A stretch of 64,000 bases of DNA from Glandiceps talaboti (taxonomy: Eukaryota; Hemichordata; Enteropneusta; Spengelidae), in contig NC_135551.1 in NCBI RefSeq assembly GCF_964340395.1, positions 10,572,879 to 10,636,878 on the forward strand. Direction: 5' to 3'. Position 1 is the stretch's first letter, and the number at the start of each line of letters is the position of its first letter. Below the pieces are notes generated by a model. The model was not told where the DNA came from, made no database searches, and saw only the letters and a list, made by a program, of their open reading frames with translations. Positions 56,080 through 64,000 of the stretch are shown here, in pieces. Both the position numbers and the translations under genes were made by a program.

Positions 56080-58539
56080 TTAGCTCCGCTGTCAGCGAAA
56101 GCTGAAAGCGTAGCTTTAGGTATAGGTGGGTATTGAGGTATAGAGAGTAGAGTGAATCATAGGTGTCCGTCAAACTTTTATATTTTTACTATCTATTCCG
56201 AAAGTGACTGTCGGAATTCTTCGATATTTGGTGTGCATGTTCCCTGGGGGGAGGCTATTCAGATTTGTTCATGCCAAGTTGATCTGTGCCATTTTCAATT
56301 TTTTATGATTTTTTTTCATAAAATGTCATTTTCATCAACTCCTTGAAAACCTCTTATTAGATTGCTTTGATATCTGGCGTGTTGATGCGCAGGGGGTAGC
56401 TTACTCAGATTTGTTAATTTCAAGTCAGCACATCCTCATTTTTATTTTTTATGATTTTTTTTTGTAATTTGAAGAAAAAAAAATGAATATGTTAATGAGC
56501 ATAATGACCGACGCCATATTGGAAATCAGTCGACGAGACTTTAAGTAAACTGCCACTTTTCAAAAGACACTATTGACGTCAAACAAGCAATGTAATATGT
56601 GCTATAGTCATAATTCTACGCATTGGGCGCCCAAATGGCAAGCGTTTGTTCGAAACAGGGTTGTAAACTTCAAATCCAATTCTGCACCCTTCTACATAAT
56701 CAGCCTGTCCGCAACATCCTCATTTGCATACTCTATCCTGATTCGACCAGAAGCTGAAGTGACCTCATTCGACCGAGCGATTTTCTACATCTTGAGTATC
56801 AACACAGGACGTTCTTGGTACTCACTAAAATCACACTTCAGACCCACTATAAAAGTGTGATGTTTTCAGATAACATGTAACTTGTGGTTAATTCTATATT
56901 GTCGTGCAATTTGGAATGACAGTGAACCAGAATTCAGACAACTTGCGTAAGGAAGGGCATGCCAGGCATGCGGTTGAAGTTATGGCCGACAGTTCACACA
57001 TGTAAAGTTAAACGACATGAACGTGTCTTGCCTTTCCAAAATGCAAATATTTGGCAAGTAAAAATAATTAAAATAATTACAACTTTAATTTGGCTTCAGA
57101 CTTTGCATTATGTTTTGCGTATCTTTCCCCGTTTTACATGTAAATCCGAAAAGGTTCTCTCTCATCATGTCATCAGTGTCAGTGATCATACCGCGCGGGG
57201 TAGTCCTCGGGTGCACGAGTCTGTATTACTGACTTGACTCTAAACACCGGAGGAGGAGGGACAATTGTCAGAATCCTGTTGTCCCGAATTCCTCCGTATG
57301 CAAGCAGGACTACGCGCGGGGCTGCTTTGAGTACGAGCGAAGTGAGGCATGTTGAGGTATTTTGTTGAGAATTATAAATATTGCGAAATGTCAAGTACAA
57401 GGTTTAAATACAATGGAATGATGAAAAAAATGGCAGAGTCTGCTGACAGGCGCCGGTCACAAGAAACACTGTGAATTAAAATATCAGACGATGTATGTAT
57501 TAATCGCCGACAATCCACCCGTATGCACGAGGGACTAACCCGGAAGCAAGTCGTCAGCCATACGTTACAGTGGTAACATCGTCCGAGAAATCGCTGCGTT
57601 CAGAGTGTCATTATTCACAGAATTGTTGTTTTCGAGTGAAAACCCGTCTTGAATTGTACAACTCTAACAAATGAAGACATGTCAAGTTATATTTTGAAAG
57701 TTGTATCGCTAATTTGAGACGATTTTCTCACGTACTATAGTACTATCGAGGCTTACTTGGAAGTAGTAGGACCTTACTCCAGTTCATCGGGAAGTTTAGC
57801 CAGTCCGATAATTCTTTCTGGTTTAGTTTACAACACTTTTGATCACGCAGATTTTGTTGTTGTGATGAAAAGAAATAAAAAAAAGATCATTTCAACCATT
57901 TCGTTGTGTTTTCTTTGTGAAAGGTAACCGAACACGAACGAGTGTTACCACTGTAACGTATGGCTGAGAATGACTCTCTTCCGGGTACTTGAGATTGTCG
58001 CCGTATGGAAACTAAGATGGCGATTAATACATTTCTTCCCTATATATATCTACCACAACTAGTACAAGTTGAATGTTGTTGACTTTGTAAATTTGTTAGA
58101 AAATTGAAATTCAAATTGCCTCAAAATTATTTTAGATCCCTAGTTTATTTTATTCATCATTAAAATTTTCCAGGGTTACAGCTGTAAGACACTGGAATTA
58201 TTTATAGCCAACCTCAAAATCCCCTTTTTTTATTTTTCTTGTGTGCATTTCCCAGTCATTTTTTTCTGAGATTTTGTGCAATTTTTTATAACAGTAGATT
58301 TTTTGTTATAAAATGGTGACTATGGTATAAAAGTACAATACATTACCAACTTCTGTGTAAAATGTGTTTTATAGTGAGACATCATATGAAACCACTAACC
58401 ACTTTATTGCATCGCTAAAACAAAACTGCATAGTGAAGAGCTGAAGACCTGAACCACTTCTACATGTCACCAAAATAAAAAATTAAATTAAAAAAAAACA
58501 ACAGCGGAGCTATTCTGACCGATAGGTCGCTTGTTAGCT
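56080..58539. mobile_element. 2.46-kb insertion in the LINE tail, TTAGCT flanks
   Basis: The paralogous site at 51655-51675 reads GTCTTAAAGCTATGTCTATTG without interruption. Here GTCTTA is followed by TTAGCTCCGCTGTCAGCGAAAGC and the insert ends in ACAGCGGAGCTATTCTGACC...TTGTTAGCT before ATATATGTCTATTG. TTAGCT at 56080 and 58534 could be a 6-bp target duplication. CCGCTGT and ACAGCGG are an inverted pair near the ends. Poly-T-rich degenerate repeats and a nested inverted repeat (57497-58030) lie inside. No transposase frame is seen; the type is unknown. Confidence 0.7.
57497..58030. mobile_element. Nested inverted-repeat element inside the 2.46-kb insertion
   Basis: Ends GTATTAATCGCC and GGCGATTAATAC. 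Inner arms CCATACGTTACAGTGGTAAC and GTTACCACTGTAACGTATGG are exact inverses, with ACCCGGAAG/CTTCCGGGT between. The arms total about 90 bp. An additional pair (CGCGCGGGGTAGTCC-like and GGACTACGCGCGGGG) lies just left at 57190-57322. Confidence 0.75.
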
Positions 58540-58683
58540 ATATATGTCTATTGTTTATCGTTTTTACTGTCCCCGGCCCAGAGTTTAACCCCGGTGATGA
58601 ACTAATGACCCTCCACGATATAAATTAGCCAACATTGTAAAGAAGTGAGTTGCAGACAGAAACTATTCAAACGTTTTGTGAAT
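58540..58683 (-). pseudogene. LINE 3' end, second copy, right part
   Basis: Resumes the match to 51665-51880 (CCACGATATAAATTAGCCAACA; ACTATTCAAACG) after the 2.46-kb insertion and stops at the hAT target site. Confidence 0.55.
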
Positions 58684-59512
58684 AAAGAAGTCAGAGGAGG
58701 CTGGAAGGGGTGCAGAGCATGATGGGTAAAAATAACTGCGAAAGCTCATTACGCAGTGAGCCTCCATTGTGTACGCTTGTGAACGTACGTTTACAATGGT
58801 GGCTGGCTCAGTGGTCACCAGCCGTACGCGTAGTTTGGGGCATCAACTCGCCGTAACTTTCACAATAATTCATCATATTGGATACTATAAAAGCGAACAT
58901 TTCGACTGATATTTCTCCCTCCGTGCTAGTAGAATCGATTTTGGAATTATTGATAGGAATACTGTGATTTTTCGTGAAGAATACTTGACCCCGCCGAGGT
59001 CGTCACATTTCGGTCCGGTTTTTCGCCCGTTTGTAGTTTCGCCCAAAATTTACAAAATTTTGCAAAAGAGATGGATTCTTGTGTACTTTTAAATGGATAT
59101 AGTTAGAAATAGACAAGGTCTACTCAAGATTTGCGGTAGAAAGTGGGTGATCCGCCCCGGAATCGAAGGTGACCTCCATTGACAAGTGATGTGACGTGAC
59201 AATGCAAACAGGCGAGTTTCTCACAACTTGCTCAACTACTACCGTGCACACCCAATTTCATCATTGACCCTACACGAAAGGGTATATGATTTCGCACATG
59301 TTTGAGATATTTTCAAGTAACATGTAACTTGCAAATTCGATATCACCCTGCAATCGTGTGTAATAGTGACACCAGAATGAAGGCAACTCGGGTAAGCAGG
59401 TCGTATTTTTGAGTGCAGTGTCCGCAGTACAGCTCCTCAACTTTATTCAGTCTAGCTGACTAAAACGTTAGATGTCTACCTTCCAAAATACAAACATTTG
59501 CTCAAAAAAAAT

Positions 59513-59520
59513 AAAAAAAA

Positions 59521-59567
<47 letters not shown>

Positions 59568-59571
59568 ATAC
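59513..59571. repeat. (AAAT)n microsatellite inside the hAT element
   Basis: About 13 AAAT units. The truncated hAT copy has only two at the same place. Confidence 0.95.
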
Positions 59572-60666
59572 AACTACAACAAGACTTCGGCCTTTGTATT
59601 ATAAAGTTATATATTACCACACATTGTGCGAGTCTCTCAGTTTCGCATATTTTAATCCGACATGGTTTTGCTCGTCTGGCAACATACATGTAGCAAAATG
59701 TGTTCAGGCTACGCAAATTGTGGTAATGTATGATGAGTATTTTTGATCATATAAGCATTGCGAAATATTATATAACTAGCAAGGTAGATGTAATATATGT
59801 AATTTTGAGCTGGAATGGCGAGATTTGATATTTTGAGTGACTGGCATGAAAGCCATGTGAAGAGGAAAATATTCACTATGTGGATCCGTAATACGAGTGC
59901 TTTCTGAACATATTAAAGCGTTGACATAAAATAGGCCTTGGAGGTCTCAATTGTTTATCATACAAATTTGTAATACATGACGTTGTTGTACATCAAGTTT
60001 TTTAACAATTAGTTTGTAAGATGTAAGCTAAATTATTTCTTTAGCTATCATCAGGGGGTAGGAAAGGGATTTACGTTAAATTACATTCAGGTCTTTTTCT
60101 CACAAGCAAGACACATTTATAGAAGGCAACACAGAGATGGTTTAATACGAGACAAAATGTAACATGAAGAACAGAAGAAAATCCAGATTTGGCACAGCAA
60201 ATCGACTAGCGATAGAGACGAATCTGAAAATAAACAGAAAAATGTCTTGATAAGAGTGAAAAGGACAAAATGTTAAGGATACAAGAGGAAATGCTGACAA
60301 TTGGATTAGTGTTACGTTTAACGATCAATGCACAACACGAGAGTGTCAATAAACACGTCCGGCCAGCAAGTGTAGGACATGTACAGCCGTCAATGGCCAA
60401 GCCACTTTGCGTGTTATATGCAAGCACAATGGGTCGCCATCTTGAAAACATCGAAATTCAACAAAAAGTAGTGACAATTTACGCACATTATAAAGTGGGG
60501 TATTGGGAAGATCCCTGCATGAAATTCATGACGGTAATTAATAGAAAAGTGACAAAAGCATACATAAAAACATAATTTTGTGTTAAAACGTCCGAGGTGA
60601 AAAACCCGGAAATGTAGATATCGATAACATTGACTTGTCGGGTACCAAAGTTTGTGTTCGTTTTAG

Positions 60667-60699
60667 CATGGATGTATTAGTCTCACTAATACATCCATG
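60667..60699. repeat. Perfect 15-bp hairpin, 3-base loop
   Basis: CATGGATGTATTAGT, CTC, ACTAATACATCCATG, inside the hAT element. Confidence 0.9.
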
Positions 60700-60916
60700 G
60701 TTTTAGATACACTAAACATACCGAAAACACGATTTCGATGTTGCATGACACTTGTAATGGTCATTTTAAAAAATAGTGATCGTCTGAACGAAAGACTAAT
60801 GACGCAAATGGGAATAAAACGGATAAAAGAATGAGGTACTCACCGAGGTCATCAGCGTATGCTCTATCGCGAAACGGTCACATGGGTGTCACGTGAGACC
60901 CTTCCAGCCTCCTCTG

Positions 60917-63110
60917 AAAGAAGTGTAGAGAAGAATGCAATATATAGTGTGACCTGAATTGAAACGTCCTTTCATATTTCTGAGTAAGATCAAAATGTCA
61001 AAAGGCGAATAAAATAAAAAACTTCAGTGGAAACATTTCATATGCAAATGCAGTGCTACACCAACTCACAATGTACGAATCAAACTCTGCCAATGATTAT
61101 ACATGTTAGTCATGTTTCAGTATATGTAGTAGAATATAACACAGTAACTTCTTTATGTAACAAAAGTGACGAAAAATGGCTAAAAAGACTCAAACTATAT
61201 CCCTTTAATATTCCATTCATGAGAAATAAAACTGCACGCTACCATTTGAGAGCCACTTCCTGCATTGAAATAGGAATGATGTTTTGTCAGTCTCATGGCT
61301 TCCACACGGGCACGGGCCAGTGATTTTTAAATGTTGCAGTCCGTGCAGTCCAGGTAATTTTCGTTAACCTCTTACACTGAACATATATCATGCACACAGT
61401 GTACATTTAACGACACACAGCCGACAATATTACGAGGAGAACCAGTATGCTTGAGCAAACAATAACTATTGGTCCTTATAACGAACAACATTAATTTCCC
61501 AAACTGGTTGTAACTCGTTCTGACTTGATTTTCAGCGGTCAATAGAATATGGTCATGGATAGGATGTTCAAATTGAAATTCATCTGTTTTGGTAAACCAT
61601 AGGATTGAATTTACCTTTTGTTTAAAAACGCAACTTTGAAAATTTCACGTGTACTAAATAGTTGGTCAATCCGTTGACCAAAACTGAATTGTGTAGTCGA
61701 AAATTTCAGGTAAAACTTTCAAAGTTGCAATTGTGTTTTGAAAAAAAAAGTTAAATTCAATACCATGGATAGGATGTATAATATTGTTAACATTGCATTA
61801 CTTCGTCAACCATTTTGTAAATGGAACTGATACGACATTGCTTCACTTAGTGATTGTCTACCATTTTTATATCACTTTTCGTTTTAAATTTACGTCAATT
61901 TCCTTCCTGACAATGATAGTTAAATGACTTTAATGAATTTTCCAGACACGTACCCTTGCATCTGCAGTTTGCACAATTTCATCGAATTCTCCCAGTTTCT
62001 TTTCTGTATAACAACGCTCAAAATCTTACCCTGTGTCAAAGGTCATGTAAAAGAAGTACGGGTAACATTCACCTTAGCAACTCCCGTACCTTTAAATTAT
62101 CTGTATAGAACCCTAGGAACACCATTACATGGGGGTGATTTTACACGGTTGTCTATAAAATGTTATCTTGCCTTAAATATAATAGATTTTTAGATACACG
62201 TTAGATACGTGTACGCCTACTGGCGGAGCATTATCGTGTAGGCGTACACGTAATGACACATACAAAGTTGGGTGTAGTTATATATTCTGAACACAACCGT
62301 GAAAAACATTGGAATGTGAACGCGTGCACGTTGACATCTTCTGTCCAGAAGGCCAACACATGCCTTTGTTTTCTAAATTTGTCCGTATTTTTGCCATTTT
62401 ACCTCCAACTACCCAAACCAAAAACCGAACAAGTTGTTTAAAGTCATGTTTCAGAACTTTGATACAAAAATACGACATTTAATAGAAGAAAAATGACGAA
62501 ACCTTAACACGTATTTACAGTTACGTGTAGACCGCCACTTTGACGTAGCATCGTTTGATACAGAACGCCTAGGTTGCTTCGAATGACGTGACTATGACGC
62601 TACACGTATGGAACACACGTAAATACTCGTATCTAAACCTCTCTATTAACTATCTTTATGGTTCGTATAATTAAGTCCCCACAACTTCTTTTTGGTTTGA
62701 GGAAAAATTATGTTGGTTGTAAATATATAATGCTGGAATCAGTCATCAAAATTCTCTGTTTCCCTTCATTACACAACTTACATTAGTAAACGAAACCTGT
62801 CGCCAAACTAATTTTGAAAACGACTGTTTAAAATAGTTGCACATTCAGAATAAACTCTCCTTCTATCACTTCTTCTCGAAGCAAAATGTCTTCTTGTCTG
62901 ATGTCCCTGGGTTTGGAGATGTGTGCAATGCTTTACACTTTCACAGGTCACTGACTAAGGTTACGTACTTTTATGAATTGTCTTAAGGAAGAGAACACAT
63001 GAATGGCGCTATTATAGAAGTGACAGTCCGCCTGTTACTATTTAAAACATTGTACCATAGTACAAGAGTCACGTCATATACGCGATTCAATTTCCCAAGC
63101 ACGGCAGTCA
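60917..63110 (+). repeat. Locally duplicated sequence, unit B
   Basis: Counterpart of 51890-53290. It differs by a longer stretch near 61490-61760 and an extra inverted-repeat stretch at about 62188-62640. The whole unit B, with its foldback and LINE parts, runs 55503-63110 after removal of the two insertions. Confidence 0.75.
62188..62640. mobile_element. Possible MITE absent from unit A
   Basis: Ends TTTTAGATACACGTTAGATACG and CGTAAATACTCGTATCTAAACC are roughly inverse. A 14-bp inverted pair (ACGTGTACGCCTAC/GTAGGCGTACACGT) lies at the left end. The stretch seems missing in unit A near 52840. Boundaries are approximate. Confidence 0.45.
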
Positions 63111-63833
63111 CAGAGGACACTAGGCAAAAGGTTCTACGAGATAGACATTTTCTCATAGCTTTCAAAGAATTGTGTTAGAAAAACGTTTCTGAGGGGGGGG
63201 GGGGTGCCTTACATAGTTTCTCTTCCTATACATATAAACAGAAAAAAATGTTATCTTCTGAATTCTAATCAATATATTGTAATTATTGTCGTTATATATC
63301 CGGGTATTACCATCGTTATCCGCATACCACAACCTGTTCTTATTCATGACATATTCTTGATCAAGAGGGTGTACATGGAAGACATACATTAACATCCGAT
63401 TTTACCTGTAGTATACCTGTCACCTTATAATGAAAATACTTACCAACCGTGTTCATATTGCAGTACTCATAATTGGGTAAACAGAAAGGAATGACATTTT
63501 ACTATTAATAGCATGATACGGAATATCTACCTCCTACCTTTATTTTCGGGTATGTGTCCTGGTTTACACATTTCATTTGGCGTACATGTACATACGTATC
63601 TGAGTTTGGAAGGATCGACTGCTGGTTGCGACAGAATAGCCGATTTGCAGCTACTGATTATGTCTGTAAGTATGGAAGAATGACATCATTCCATGGGATC
63701 ACTTCATCTAATAGAAATGATATGCTCTACTGACTGAGTCTCGCAATACAGGCCCATAAGGCAAATGATGGGTGTTTTACCATCAAACTATCATGTTCAT
63801 ATTGAAAAAATACATCTCCAAATACTACCTATT
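63111..63833. other. Gene-free stretch
   Basis: A G-run at 63193-63205; nothing else supported. Confidence 0.45.
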
Positions 63834-64000
63834 TTCATTCATTCATTCATTCATTCATTCATTCATTCATTCATTCATTCATTCATTCATTCATTCATTC
63901 ATTCATTCGTTTGTTCGTTCATTCGTTCATTCTATCAATCTCACTATCGGCATGTACTGTCAATCTATCTATCTATATATCTATCTATCTATCTATCTAT
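63834..64000. repeat. (ATTC)n and (ATCT)n microsatellites at the window end
   Basis: About 18 ATTC units to 63908 with a short degenerate tail, then ATCT units from 63966 that run off the window. Confidence 0.97.

Larger units (their letters stand above)
58692..60916 (+). mobile_element. Complete non-autonomous hAT-like transposon (2225 bp) with 8-bp target duplication
   Basis: Terminal inverted repeats CAGAGGAGGCTGGAAGG and CCTTCCAGCCTCCTCTG, flanked on both sides by AAAGAAGT (58684-58691 and 60917-60924). The empty site is seen in the paralogous copy near 51880 (AAATAAAGAAGTGTTGG). An 8-bp duplication and CAG-starting ends are the hAT signature. No transposase frame. It includes an (AAAT)n tract and the small palindrome at 60667. 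Confidence 0.92.

Noticed and set aside
60270-60575. 101-residue frame inside the hAT element
   Set aside because: No transposase motifs, and the corresponding part is missing in the other copy; treated as chance.
61924-62193. 89-residue plus-strand frame in unit B
   Set aside because: A single-base indel closes the same frame in unit A, and no motif is recognised.

Overview
This is a window of AT-rich animal nuclear DNA. Genes have introns with GT/AG borders. There are Golgi-type glycosyltransferase and secreted-protein genes, a tRNA-derived SINE, LINE tails, hAT and other inverted-repeat transposons, many microsatellites and short internal TTAGGG-type telomere tracts. The overall look suits a marine invertebrate (for example a hemichordate, lancelet or lophotrochozoan), but the sequence does not fix the species. 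Nothing looks bacterial. Gene density is very low: only three protein genes look intact, and most of the rest is duplicated or transposon-derived.

Layout. Positions 1-12080 and 27347-37586 are two direct copies of one block, nearly identical, lying 27.3 kb apart. Each carries an intact acyltransferase gene of the HHxxxDG (alcohol-acetyltransferase/condensation-like) superfamily, a broken LTR retroelement with a membrane-protein remnant and its 3' LTR, and a fragment of another acyltransferase 3' end. The copies differ by a 1340-bp tandem duplication and by a 49-bp repeat (14 versus 3 units). The spacer 12081-27346 holds a degenerate secreted-protein pseudogene (minus strand, 17.5-17.9 kb), an orphan terminal exon of the same family (18.8 kb), an older copy of the LTR element (20.3-21.7 kb), and a MITE split by a 3.3-kb inverted-repeat element that carries a LINE relic.

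Right of the block, 38.0-40.0 kb holds a second, better preserved but still broken gene of that secreted helical family (minus strand). From 43.2 to 48.7 kb there are a foldback element, a SINE, a two-exon type II membrane glycosyltransferase with a DxD motif and a repeated stem (minus strand), and a perfect 34-bp hairpin. The region 49.6-63.1 kb is a nest of transposons: two hAT copies (one with a clean 8-bp target duplication), a LINE 3' end, a foldback element and a 2.2-kb stretch present twice, whose second copy was later split by two insertions. The window ends in ATTC and ATCT microsatellites.

How the genes relate: no pathway links can be shown. The acyltransferase is probably cytosolic and CoA-dependent, the glycosyltransferase is probably in the Golgi, and the helical family was probably secreted. 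The clearest story is structural: recent segmental duplication, tandem duplication and nested mobile elements that leave readable empty sites. The least familiar coding material is the secreted helical family, whose three-exon structure can be pieced together from broken members.
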